This document shows, piece by piece, positions 49,640-61,167 of a DNA stretch of 64,000 nucleotides; position 1 is the stretch's first letter, and each line of letters starts with the position of its first letter. Both the position numbers and the translations under genes were made by a program. The notes under the pieces are model-generated. The model worked only from the letters and a program-made list of their open reading frames with translations, was not told the origin of the DNA and ran no database searches. The stretch comes from Gossypium raimondii (lineage: Eukaryota > Streptophyta > Magnoliopsida > Malvales > Malvaceae): NCBI RefSeq assembly GCF_025698545.1, contig NC_068569.1:14198001-14262000 (forward strand). The letters are read 5' to 3'.

Positions 49640-50600
49640 TCTGAATATTGGATATCAAATTGAATCGTAAACAACTTGAATATAACACGTCATAATATAT
49701 ATGTAATTCTATTCAACAAGAGAAGAAGCAAGCATCGGATCTAGAATTCGACTCGTAAATTTTATGTAAAATAGCGCCAGATATAATCAAGACTTTGATT
49801 TCTTTAAATTTAAAAGGCAAAACAGAATTCAGCATCATGGTTTAAAAAGACAATCCAACATAAACATTGTAAATGTAGATTAAACGAAGATAACCATGCC
49901 TTGTCAGGAATCAAGCAAAGCTTCGTTGTTTATATCAATATAAAACGACCCAATGTTGGATTCAATCGGAAAACGTAAAACCAATTACGGATCGACTATG
50001 AATCGGCCAACAATCCAGGATTCCTAAAAAACCCAACGCATGAAAAGGGAGCAACTTTAACGCGAAATGAGTGGAAGGATCCAACACCCAGAATTAGTTT
50101 AGAGCAAATAATGAAGAAAACATAAGAAAAACAAGATTTGTGTGTTTATTTTAATCTAGTTTTGAAGGGACAATGATATAAAACTGTACCAGGGAGGAAA
50201 AAAAAAGGCCCAGAAGGTAAAGCAAGAGAATCTAAGATCTGAGAGGAAGCATAACAAGAAGAGAGGGCTGAAAAGGCCCTCCTTTTCCTCTCTTTTTTTT
50301 TTTTTTCTTTTCTTTGTTTCTTCCGATTACTGTTTTCGTTATCAATGGAGTTGGGATTTATAAAAAGAATATATGTGTGTGTGCCTGTGGTGTAAATGAA
50401 CGGATTTCGTGTATCAAACAGAGAGGCAGAGATGTGTGAGAGAAAATGGATTTGGATAAAAAAAAATGGATATTTATTTTATATATATTTAGCAGAGAGA
50501 AAGAAAGAACTGTGTAAGGCAGCAAAGGGTAGGCTATCCTTTTCTTACAAGAAAGTTGTTAAGGAGAGACGATGGCTGTTTCCATGTTTTGAATTTGATT
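49640..50600. other. 5' region of the hnRNP gene
   Basis: The 5' leader, possibly with an intron, ends near a pyrimidine-rich tract at 50275-50330. A minus-strand TATA-like TTTATAAAT lies near 50352-50360. The open frame at 50396-50617 is not convincing. Confidence 0.35.
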
Positions 50601-53600
50601 TTAAAATTGTCTTCTAAACGCGGTTTAAATCAATATTTTTATCGGTTTAAAAATTCAATCTTATTAAATCCAATTTAATTTATCCAAAAAATAATAAAAA
50701 AATTCTATATTTTCTATTATATCTTTTATTATTATTGTTATACTTAATATTCAATACTCTATCAACTCCATCCTAAAAACACTTTACATTATAAATAAAC
50801 ATCATTACATGTATCTTTCCAAAGTCCCTTTATATAATTTTCTAGGGACCTAAGCAGCTATTTTTTAATATTATATCTCTTTTCTTTTTTAAATCTATTT
50901 ACAAAAACATTAATACTCCGTTTGTTTCAACGAAAATCTTTTTACGGAAAATATCTTCAGTCTTTTTCAATGTTTGTTTCATGTGAAACAAAGTGTTCAA
51001 CGTAAAATTATCTCTTTATTCCTGTAAAATGTCTTACTAATTTTTTTTCCCGTAAGATATTTTCTAAACTGTGTTCATTGTAACATCCCATACTCGACCT
51101 GAACATTGAGTCAAAACACCGAGATGATACATTCTTCACTTATCTATTATTTCTTATAAACTTCCATAACTTTTCAATTCAGTTCCTATTTGTCATAAAA
51201 GTTTAATATTTACTAATTAATCGTATTAAATTAATTTTCTTTCTTGTTACAATTTAACCACGTAATGCATCTCAATATCTTGTTTCACATATGAAATTTC
51301 TATGTATTTCATCCACATATTATCTCAAATTTAACAATTTAATCTTTATCATCATAGAAATCACAATTTTTTAATTTTCTCTCAACATCATCTATTAAAA
51401 TTATATATATATATTTGAACTCTTAAAAATTTCCTGGAGTGTTTGAATTAAATTATATTATTAAATAATAATTTTGGTGGTCCATAACTAACATAGTGCA
51501 TTAATTCAACAATGCTGTGTGTTAAAATCAACCATAGCATGAATTTTCAAACAACATGAATGTCTTTGGGCTTTGAGCCTTTTGTTACTTACGTACATAT
51601 AAACAGTAAGCAAAACAAGATGTGTGTGAGAGAAAATGAGTTGAATGATTCATATATAAATTTCACTTCAATCCAAAGAAAATTAATATTATTATTTGTA
51701 CTTTTTTTATGCAATATGTAAAATTATTTATAGTCTTTTTTAATTTATAAATAGAAAAAATGTATTTTAATGTAACAATAATATTTATATCAATTAAATT
51801 AAGATTCAATTGACAAAGTTAAAATACTTGAATTGAAAAAAGAGAGTAAATTCCTCAACCAAATAAGAGATTGAATATAAAGTCTAAAATTGTATGCTAG
51901 ATACATTTAAAAAAGTCGAATTATTGGAATTGAAAGAAAAAAAAAGCATTAGTATTTATATATATGTATATGTTTGGAATAAATAGCTTCGCATCCAACT
52001 TTTAATATTAAAAATAAAATAAAATAAAAAGCAAAGAAAGAATAAAAGGTGAGCTAGAAATGTGAAAGACAGAAAGGATTGGTTGTGCACCCACACCTAC
52101 TCTCCCATCCCCATCACCAATTCCAACTCAGACTTAATTTACTTACTAATCATATTATTATTAGCCCAAATTATTTTATTTTTTTCATCGTTAAATGATC
52201 TGCATCATCATCGTCATCATCACCGCTACAATCTTCATCAAGATCGTTTCATAAGCCTTCGATATTCCCCTCTTTTTTTTTTAAAATAAAGATATATTTT
52301 AGATTGACGAGGGATGAGTTTATTTTATTTTAATTTATATATATATATATATATTACATTTTAAATAAGAAGAATGACTGGATAAATTTTGATTATTGGA
52401 CTATCTCAATTAAAGTAGTCATATATAATTGATCAAATAGATTGATTTTTTTTAAATTTTAAAATAGATTATATTTGAAGAGGGTGTATAAAAGCGCGTT
52501 TAGGTGTGCTTTTTGCACTGTTAGCAGGAAAATTTTCCCAACTAAATGAGTTTTTTGTTGACATGTCAAGAAAAGTATCCCAGTTCGATGTATTCTTTTT
52601 GAAATTTTCAGAAAACACTTTCAATTGAATGTGCTTTCTCGGTATGTCAATAAAAAACTCGTCCAATTGAACGAACTTTAACATACGCTTTCTAAAAACC
52701 ACCTTTTTTCTTAAATTTTCTAACAAATACCTAATTCAACAATTAACAAAATTTTTTAGTATATATGAGATATTTAACCGACTATCTCATATATTATGAA
52801 TTAATAAATTGTTGATAATTAGGGGCTAGCCCTGACAGGCAGGCAAGTGGTCGGCCGCAGAATACAAAGAAGATTATGAACCTTACTTATCAAAATCATA
52901 CAGTAACAGTAGTTCAAATTGAGTTTAAAAAAAAAAATCAATTTATCTATATTTGGTTAGGCAAAAACGAAGTCAAGCTGCTTGCTGGCTGGCTGATTCT
53001 AGTTTTTATCTGGTTATGACCTATACTATATATATGGGTTGAATTATTTGGCAGGTTTTTTTACTTATAGGAGTTTAATCAAATTAATTTTTATTATTAA
53101 ATGATTAAATTTATTTTTATACTATTAAAAAATAATACTTTTTATTTCCTTAAAAATATCATTTATCAACTAATATTGTTAATTTTTAAAATATTTTATT
53201 ATTTTTCAAATAATTTTTTTGTTGAAAACTGAATTGTAAATGAAAAAATAAAATTTGTCATTTTTAAATAATAATTATCAAATTTATTATAAAATGATTT
53301 TATTTGATTTTTAAATAAAATAAATTTTATTTAATAGTAGGAATAATAATTTGGGTAGAATGTATTCTGAAATTTGTATAGGTGGCATTTCATTTTATGA
53401 TGATTACAAGACCAAATGGGGCAAATGGCAAAGGACACATCGAAGTCATATCAACACAGAGGTTTCATCTTCTATATCCTAATCTTATTGATATAATTTA
53501 ATAAAAAATAAAGTTTGATGTGTGGTGAAACTAAAAGGAGGAACTCCAATCCAACAATGGCAACTTCCCATCCCTTGCCTCCCACCTACTAAGACAGGAC

Positions 53601-54827
53601 ATGACTTCCTTTAGGTTTAGGGTAAAACTCAAGCTGGTTGCTTATTTAATTAGGGAGAAAATAACATCAACTTAATCTGCAAAATTTTTGTTCACATTAA
53701 TTTCGAAATTAAACCATTTTTTCAATTTGGTCCTTACATAAAACATGATAATATGATATTTTGAGATTATACCATTTTTTATTCCCACAATATTTTTATT
53801 TAATTTGGTATTATTTTACTTAATCAGATCTTTAATAATCTTTCATTTCTATAATTGTGTTTTGTTTTTTTATTTTATTACTAAAATATCATTCCAACGT
53901 GCTATTATACTATATGGAGAAAAACAAAATGTTGTCCAATACCAACAACTCTAGTTTGCCTTGACTTTTGTCTTTTTTATTCTTCTTTTTAAAGGGACGG
54001 ACTTGGGTGTCTGATATAAACGTAAAGCATAATTGTTAAGACATGGACTAGGCTAAAAAAAAAAGGCCATGAATGTTCATTAGATGGGCTTTTATAGGAA
54101 AATGCATGTAGATATATACTGGTAGAGTAGGAATTGTGAGAACATTACATCTCATGGAAGATTATAATTGTATGTCTGCCAGAAGAATCCCATCATCCTT
54201 CCATAAAAATTAGTTAAAAACAACACTTTAAATAATAGGATAAAGCGACAAAGTTATCGTTTTAAGAGAAGAAAAAGTGAATAATAAACTTTTAGAAGCC
54301 AAAATACATTTTAAGTATTGATCCCTTAAAATTTGAAGGAGTCATATAGAAATTTTACCATTTTTGGGGCCAATTATGAATAATCTAACCCTATAATTTT
54401 CTATTTCTGTCATCTTCAGAGCCCTTAACCGTGCCAATGGATGTTCTATTTTTACTTCGGTCATGTCATTTGTTTGGATGCATTTCATGGTTTCAAATTT
54501 ACCAATATTATTATATAAATATTAGAATTATTAATTGTATTGAATAAAATTTACTAAACAATTATGCTTATTTTTTGAATTAATTCTAAAAACAAAAAAG
54601 ATTTAAAAATACCATTTGACATAAAATGCAAGAAAGAGCTACACAAATTTGTTTTCGATATGAATATTAAAACAAATGTAATTTGGAAGGGGCTCAGAAT
54701 TGCAGAATAACAGCAAGGCTTTGGAAGCCATTCAGTCCCGAAAGATGGTGTTTTGAAATTGTTTTCCTCATTGCCCACATTCTTAAAAACATACAAACAA
54801 CTTTTAATATTAATGGGAAAAAAAAAG
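50601..54827. other. AT-rich gene desert
   Basis: No gene seen. TGTAACATCCCATACTCG at 51079 looks like the start of a gypsy-type LTR, but no end or partner was found. A TA microsatellite lies near 52337-52355. Short open frames (52062-52289, 52469-52726, 54554-54796) are low-complexity or unsupported. Confidence 0.4.
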
Positions 54828-55040
54828 AATTGTAAGTCTCATGGCCAATCCCAAGAAGTAAAAGCAGCAACGCCGCTCCACAAGGCAATGGAATATGAGA
54901 CTGCCGTCGACGGAGGAACTCCCCGAAGGAGGACCATCAACGTCGCCGTTCATTTTTTTATGACGTTATCTTCGGGATTTACAAATATTATTCTTTGATT
55001 TGCCCCAAATCAAGAAAAGGATTTTAGTCCCCCGTCATAC
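54828..55040 (-). ncRNA. U17/snR30-like H/ACA snoRNA, copy 1 (diverged, maybe non-functional)
   Basis: Read on the minus strand. A 5' hairpin is closed by ATGACG/CGTCAT, a middle hairpin by GATGG/CCGTC, and a 3' hairpin by GTCTCAT/ATGAGAC with inner stem GCGGC/GCTGC. ACA then lies three bases before the proposed 3' end. The m1-like ATATTCC is present, but the m2-like ACCAT of copy 2 is changed to ACTTC. It lies about 110 bp downstream of copy 2 and may be read from the same promoter. A clear H box between hairpins is not evident. Confidence 0.5.
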
Positions 55041-55149
55041 CCATACTACCAACATTAAAACCAGATCAAAGTTGAAATCTTTAATTTACTTAAAACTAAA
55101 AGAACAAAGAAACAGAATATGCGAAATCGAAAAGCGAAGAGAAGAATTG

Positions 55150-55365
55150 GAATGTACGTCTCATGGCAAGTCCCAAATGGTAAAAGCAGCGACGCTGCTC
55201 CACAAGGCGATGGAATATGAGACAACTCATCGACGGAGGAGCTCCCCGGAGGAAGGACCGTCTACATCAATGAGCGTCGCTATGTGACGTTATCCTCGGG
55301 ATATACAAACATGATCTGGTTTGCCCCGCTTCATAGATAAGGATTTCAAATCCCCCGTCACGTTA
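55150..55365 (-). ncRNA. candidate U17/snR30-like H/ACA snoRNA, copy 2
   Basis: Minus strand, about 215 nt, close to vertebrate U17 length. Three hairpins are visible: GTGACG/CGTCAC, GACGG/CCGTC, and a 3' hairpin GTCTCAT/ATGAGAC capped by GCAGC-GTC-GCTGC. After the last stem come GT, ACA and three bases, the H/ACA 3' end. The 3' hairpin's internal loop has ATATTCC on the 5' side and ACCAT on the 3' side. As I recall, the U17/snR30 m1 and m2 motifs are AUAUUCCUA and AAACCAU. U17/snR30 guides early 18S rRNA processing rather than pseudouridylation (family knowledge). A typical plant snoRNA promoter lies upstream. A clear ANANNA H box was not found, which is the main weakness. The alternative is an unnamed structured RNA. 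Confidence 0.62.
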
Positions 55366-55595
55366 GATTGAACACAAGAGAAGAAACAAAGAAGAATAAA
55401 ACAATCTTGTAGGACATAAATTGAGAACAAAACCTACAAAATTTTGAAACGACTAATGCAGAAAGTAAACCAAAAACTGATAACTTTGAACATAGATCAG
55501 ACCCAAATCAATCGAAACTACTAAAAGATTTGTTAAGGTATAAGAAGAGAAATTACTTCACTGCTGCGTCAAAGAAGGCTGTGTTCTGGTGTTAA

Positions 55596-55731
55596 TTTAT
55601 AGCCTGGATTTGATCACCACGAATTGTTAGTGGCCGCCGCTCATTAGGGTTGCGATTACGTAAGAAATAAGAATACAATATTTGAAGGACCATGAAGACC
55701 TAAATCTCAGACGGCCCAACACCAAAGCCCA
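55596..55731 (-). promoter_or_regulatory. site II + telo-box + TATA promoter for the snoRNA locus
   Basis: On the minus strand, reading toward the RNAs: TGGGCT (55731-55726), TGGGCC (55718-55713), AACCCTAA (55651-55644) and TATAAA (55601-55596). Site II elements with a telo-box upstream of a TATA box are the known architecture of plant snoRNA and ribosomal-protein promoters. The likely start is near 55570, leaving a ~200-nt leader before copy 2, so the RNAs would be processed from a longer precursor. Confidence 0.65.
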
Positions 55732-55740
55732 ATCTGCATA

Positions 55741-57026
55741 TTTGCGGCTTTGCAAATCTATATTGTTAAGCATGTAGTTTAATAATTTAATGTATTTGAT
55801 ACAAACATTATAAGTTATTTAATTGACTATTTTCAATATAAACACATCAGAAACAATATCACTAAAAATCAAATAAAATCTATTTTAATCCTAACATTAT
55901 ATTCAAATAAAAATCAAATCAGATATAACTTAACTTTTGATTATTGAAAAAATATTATTATTTTTATTTGATATTTAATTATTCAAAATATAAAATTTAT
56001 CTTTATCAAAAATATATTTATTTTAATTATATACCAAACCATTTTTATAATTCAAATTAAAAATTCACCATTTAATTTTTCAATTTATGAAGAACACCCA
56101 GAAAAAAATAACATAGTCACTTGAAGATGTGTTTATGACTATTTGGTTTTTTTATTTATAATTTTAGGCGTAAATAGGACAGAGATGAAATTTTACTAGC
56201 GGGAAATAAAGGAAGATGGTGACATTTCAATCTTGAGTTTTCAGTTAAATACCAAGTGTTGGAACTCCCTCCTGCCCCATAGTTTCTTTATCTTCACACC
56301 ATTAATTTGCTCAAAATAAAGCTCTAGACCCATCCAAATTCCAAGCTAAAAGAACCGAGAGCTGATAGTCCATCCCAGTAGCAATGAATGACAACTCATC
56401 GAAATAATTTGGTGGGGAGTGGGGGCAGGAAACAGTTAAGAAATCTAAGTAAATGAAAATTTGAGAAATTAAAAAAAAAGAAGAAAAGAACAGAAGAATT
56501 TACAAAGCCTAACCTATCTGAAGAAAGAGGAAGAAAAACAACAAATATATTTGTTAAAATAGATAGCAGCCCTCCCCTTGATATGTGAAAATCTAGTCCT
56601 AGCAGATGGCTTTTCTCATCATCATCATGCAACTAAATTCTAAACCTCTCTCACCCTTCTCCATCGACTTGTCTACATCTGTGATGCTCCTCTGCTTTTG
56701 CAATTATCCTTTTTTTTTTCTCCAGCCTACCTTAAGTCTTATAGGACAACAAAAATCAAAGCATACAGTGTTTATTTTAGTTCAAAATACAAGTTTCCAA
56801 ATCCTGTATAACTATCATTCTATATTTACTTAATTATTACTAAATGAGGCAATATGAACATGCCTGCTGATGACTTAGGTTCATACAAATGTTTCATCCC
56901 TTACAGACAAATTAGACAAAAAATTCTGATGTAACCAGTAGAATATGCAATGCAATGAGAAGGGAATATCAACTATATGCAAGAGACTCCATAAAAAATT
57001 AACCAGTGTAATAAACTTACAGATCT
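55741..57026. other. spacer and 3' UTR of the Arg-rich protein gene
   Basis: AT-rich. Open frames at 56396-56632 (minus) and 56606-56833 (plus) are low-complexity and not called. No RNA gene is seen. Confidence 0.35.
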
Positions 57027-58283
57027 TCAGCTGAAAGAATCTGGGGAAGAGCCAAAATATATTTGTATGACTCAGTAAAATGGCTATCTGTCTTCAACAG
57101 TAAAACAGAAATGTTCACCCTAAAACATAATAGCAAAGAGTTCTTGTTATTCTTCTCATAAAATTGTCCTGTTGGACCAACTAAATTGCATCATAAAAGC
57201 AACTATTAGTTTATCAGATATACCATCAGAGACTATAATTTGTGAACGTTATTAAACTGTAAAACATACGCGCATTAGACCTTATCAAATGAGTTTCTCT
57301 CTAAAGCTGATTTTTTTTCAGCTGCACTAAAGATTGCCTTATGAAATCAAATTTATGAAAGCAAAAACGTTTAGCAAAGAACAATGAATATTTTGTGACA
57401 CAACACAACCTAAAGAATACACAAGATACATTCTTACCTTCTGTTCTTATGGTTTGAAGACTTAGACTAGGAGCCTCTTGCACAATAGGATGTACTGCCC
57501 GAGCAAGACGTTTAATATGGTTTAATCGTACCCCTTTTGATACTAAACCTGGACAGAAGGTTTTTAATATATAAATTTGTAATCTGAAATGGGGCAGTTC
57601 ATTTATAAATGGTTCCAAATGCACATCAATCACATGACTAACATATATCCTTCAATAATATAAACTAAGATGAATCCTTCAACTTACAATTGGAAGTTCC
57701 ATTTCCCTTCATCATCCCACCTATCCCAACCCCATCACAAACAGGATTCTGTATTGCTCGTGCCAGATGTTTTATGTGATTCAAGCGTACCTTTCCAGGT
57801 AAAGTCGCTAACTTATGAGCTGGGATTTCTAAACCTGTTGAGTAAATTACAAGGAACAAGTAAGAACGCAAGCGAAGTGGTTTTTTTTTTTCTTTAAATA
57901 CATGGCAACCATTAACATTAGAGGTAAAGAAGTGGAAGCCTACTCTGGGAACTTCTCGTATCCAGCATTAGTCTTTCTTGTCCATGATTGGGATCCACAA
58001 GAGCGGCAGCATAAAACTGAGGACTTATATTTGAAATGGAATTGCTCAAGGGCGATTGAATTGTTGAAATGCTTGTATCTTCAAATTGAACGGGAGGTGG
58101 AGCAGGGTATAACCGAGCAGTTTCAGCTCTCTGTCTCCGCAATTGATAGTTTCTTCGGCGTCTAGCGAGATGCTTCTCTCTCTCCTCATGGCTCATAGAC
58201 TGCCTTCTTTGCCGGTCCCTTACACGACGGCGTTCTCTCTCTAGCTCTTTGCGCAACTCTGATCTGCTAGCTATCCCTTCCAT
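57027..58283 (-). CDS. Arg-rich plant protein with duplicated RLNHIK exon, function unknown
   Basis: Exons 58283-57944, 57834-57688, 57548-57438 and 57040-57027 join in phase 1 at GT-AG sites, encoding 203 residues. Residues ~7-55 are a basic Arg/Glu-rich helix (SMSHEEREKHLARRRRNYQL), reminiscent of STPR-like DNA-binding peptides or a nuclear signal. The middle is Ser/Pro-rich. Exons 2 and 3 both open with GTTTAG and encode the related segments GKVRLNHIKHLARAI and GVRLNHIKRLARAV. Both are phase-1 symmetric (147 and 111 nt), so they arose by exon duplication. The donor of exon 1 (AGA|GTAGGC) is the weakest junction. The start could be ATG 58289 or 58283. I do not recognise the family. A 5' UTR intron is likely (donor near 58624). 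Confidence 0.75.
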
Positions 58284-58958
58284 AATCATCCCCAAACAAA
58301 ATTCAACAGAATCACAACCTTAATAAATATATATGTTCCAGTGGACCTTTTTTTTTTTAAATAATTTTTTTTCTGCAAAACGAATTTTAAGAACTTATGT
58401 TTCAATTATTCTGTTGTGAATATTCTAATCAAGATAATAAATAAATTCGAAATTATATTAAGAGAAAGGAAATAACATTGAGAGAGAGAGAGAGCTAAAC
58501 CGTCATTAAATCATGATTTTGCGTTCCTGATCTTAAGAATATCCATAAATCCAAATGATCAAATAAAAATAAATTAAAGAAAAATACTGAATAAAAAATG
58601 CGAAGGAAAAGGAAAATGTAACCTGGACAGTGGAGTTGATCGTAGGAAGAAGAGAAGAAACGGGAAAGAGACGGGGGCCGAGCGAGGATGGGTTTCGGTT
58701 TTTGCCAAATGAAATCAAATCTAAGCAGCGCAGTGAAAATTTTTTTTTGGGATTTTGGGTTAATTACTCTTTTTACCCATTTTATTCTTCTTCTCTTCTG
58801 CCTGCGTCTAATTAGGAGTTAGGACCCGTTTTCCTGTTTTGACTGGGGTCGGGCAAAACTTAAGTTAAACGACGTCGGACGCAATTAATGAAAATGGAAC
58901 AAAACCTTTTAAACCCTAAAAGGCAAAAACGCAAAGAACAGAAATCCAGTTATCTCAT
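58284..58958. promoter_or_regulatory. divergent promoter between Arg-rich protein and TRM10 genes
   Basis: About 670 bp separate the two start codons. Much of 58284-58700 is leader and a probable 5' UTR intron of the minus gene, including a GA microsatellite (58480-58494). The shared core lies near 58720-58920 and includes AAACCCTAA (58912-58920), a telo-box on the TRM10 side. No TATA box is clear on either strand. Confidence 0.5.
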
Positions 58959-60454
58959 ATGAACACAACGATGGAGGCAACGCAAAATGAGCAAAACGGT
59001 CAAGTAAACTCTCCCGATCCGAATCCAAGTCCCGTTCCACAGCATCAGTCTCTGTCGAAGAATGCCCAAAAGAAGCTGTTGAAGCAGCAGAAATACGAGG
59101 CGAAGAAAGCCGAGAAGAAAGCACAAATGAAAGAGCAAAAACAGAGGGATGCGGAGAGGAAGCGAAAAGAATGGGAAGAGAAACTGGCCGCCCTACCCGA
59201 AGACGAAAGGCTTAAGCTCATAGATTCAAGAAAAGAATTGAGGAGAGAGAGGATGGAGAAAAGGTCCGAGGAAAGAGGCCAGAAAATCCAGAGACTGACC
59301 CAAGCCAAGGAGACAGGCCAAAACATTGTCGTCGACCTTGAATTCTCTCATCTCATGACCCACTCTGAGATCCACAGCCTCGTCCAACAGGTGTCTGAAG
59401 TTTTTGCATTAAAAACAGGAGGAAAAAAAAACCCCTTTGTTTTAAAGATGTTCTTTTATTAAGTTATGTTCTTTTATTAAGTTATTCTTCTTGCATTACA
59501 CTATATGAATACTGTTGTCTTATGTTTTTCGAACCCTGCAGATAATGTACTGCTATGCTGTGAATGGAAGATGCAGTTCTCCTGCTCACCTCTGGTTGAC
59601 TGGATGCGAAGGGGAGATGGAAACTCAATTGCAAAGGCTCCCTGGTTTCGATAAATGGATTATTGAGAAGGAAAAACAATCTTATATCAAAGCATTTTCC
59701 GATCGGAAAGATGATTTGGTGTACCTTACTGCAGATTCCGAAACTGTGCTACATGAACTTGATCCCACCAAAGTTTATATTGTTGGCGGATTGGTGGACA
59801 GGAACCGGTGGAAAGGTATAACTATGAAGAAAGCAGAGGAACAGGGAATTCATACAGCAAAACTCCCGATTGGAGCTTATATGAAAATGTCCAGTTCTCA
59901 GGTATTCTTGGTTATATATAGTACACTACAATTTGGGTCTTGAATGTTTTTACCTCTTTCAGATGAAACTGTTGGTTTATGATACTTTTTATGGCATTAG
60001 ATGTTAGTTGCAAGAAGCTGAAAAGGAATCTGTTAATCTCAAGTCTCTTGGGGTAGCTTTTTAATTGTATGCGAGAGCTATACTGCTTTCTTTCAGACAA
60101 CGCTTAGGATGTAGGGTGTGGATTACCGTTTCTGTTGATAGTCGTGCTTGGTAGTTGGCTCACTTAGCAGGCGAAGTTTCTACCAAGCAATTAAAGAAGC
60201 AAATGTTTATTCCAAGTTTTTCTTCTCTAACTAGCAGTTCATTCCTTCAAGTGCAGGTCCTTACTGTGAACCAAGTTATAGAAATACTACTCAAGTTCCT
60301 GGAGACAAAAGACTGGAAAGATTCCTTCTTTCAAGTAATCCCTCAGAGGAAAAGAACCGAAGGAGATTCAGAAAACTGCCAAGTAGATGGAGAAGATTGT
60401 GAGGAGGAAACTGAGAAGAAAAAGAGGTGCCTCGAAGTGCCTTCTCATGACTAG
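58959..60454 (+). CDS. TRM10: tRNA (guanine(9)-N1)-methyltransferase, TRM10 family
   Basis: SPOUT-class methyltransferase that makes m1G at position 9 of tRNAs using S-adenosylmethionine (family knowledge). Exons 58959-59390, 59542-59901 and 60257-60454 encode 329 residues. Residues ~30-125 are a Lys/Glu/Arg-rich coiled region (KNAQKKLLKQQKYEAKKAEK), usual for TRM10. The SPOUT domain follows: NIVVDLEFSHLM, RCSSPAHLWLTGC, DDLVYLTADSE, VYIVGGLVDRNRWKG, the AKLPIGAYMKM loop and VLTVNQVIEILL across the last splice. The Lys/Glu-rich tail ends EVPSHD. A second ATG at 58971 could also serve as start. It is divergent from the Arg-rich gene. Confidence 0.95.
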
Positions 60455-61167
60455 AAGTCGCTGAATTTTTGCTTATATTGACACTTAACATCTCTCATTA
60501 CATGCGATGGATGTACAATTGGAAAATTCATTACATAAAAAGTTATTGGTGTTGAAGTTCCATTAGTTGCCACCTACATGTCTCAATCATGCATTTGAAA
60601 CTTTTAACTCAAAATGTAGAGAAGTGGATGCTCAATTTGAGCAAATAACTAGTCAAGGAAAAAAGTAAAGTGGATGCTCAACATTCTCTTTTTTTTCCGT
60701 TATTTTGTCCATCTCCAATTTATAAGAAATATAGGCAGCAGAGACTGGCATGGCCCTCTTATATCCTGCCATCCATCCATGCATCACTTAAATAAGTAAA
60801 TGGAAGGATTTTGTGGACATTTTACTAGATAGTAGTAGAATTTGATAGTGACCATGGGTTCCTCAATCCTCACCCTCTTAATCAGTAAAATTGCAAAGTT
60901 AATAAATTGATCCACTGATGTCCAAATGAGAAGCCAAAGTCATAGAAAAATGAACGACCTCTTCTCATGTCCAGATGCAGAATGGAGATACATTGCTGAT
61001 ATTTTGCCGTTCAAGGCACTTCCCTTTCCTAATGCTATCTCAACAACAACAAACGAAGAAAGCTAAGCTCATATTTCTTTAATTTACTTTAACACTAAAT
61101 GGCCTTAAACTAGAAAACAAACAAAAATGTGGATAGAATATACAGAATTCATGGAGTATTAGGATTT
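60455..61167. other. convergent 3' spacer between TRM10 and the GRAS gene
   Basis: 3' UTRs of both genes and unremarkable sequence. No other feature seen. Confidence 0.4.

Noticed and set aside
51079-51610. Solo LTR beginning TGTAACATCCC.
   Set aside because: The start looks LTR-like, but no CA end, target duplication or partner could be identified, so it is mentioned only in the spacer entry.
54753-55287. Plus-strand open frames over the structured repeats (shared segment VKAAT.LHKAMEYET).
   Set aside because: Both strands are open here, the frames start in unrelated flank, and the repeats show stem-preserving changes plus a minus-strand promoter, which fit an RNA better than a protein.
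54828-55365. Self-cleaving ribozyme (hammerhead retrozyme or twister).
   Set aside because: No CTGATGA...GAAA core or twister core is present, and the ends fit H/ACA form instead.
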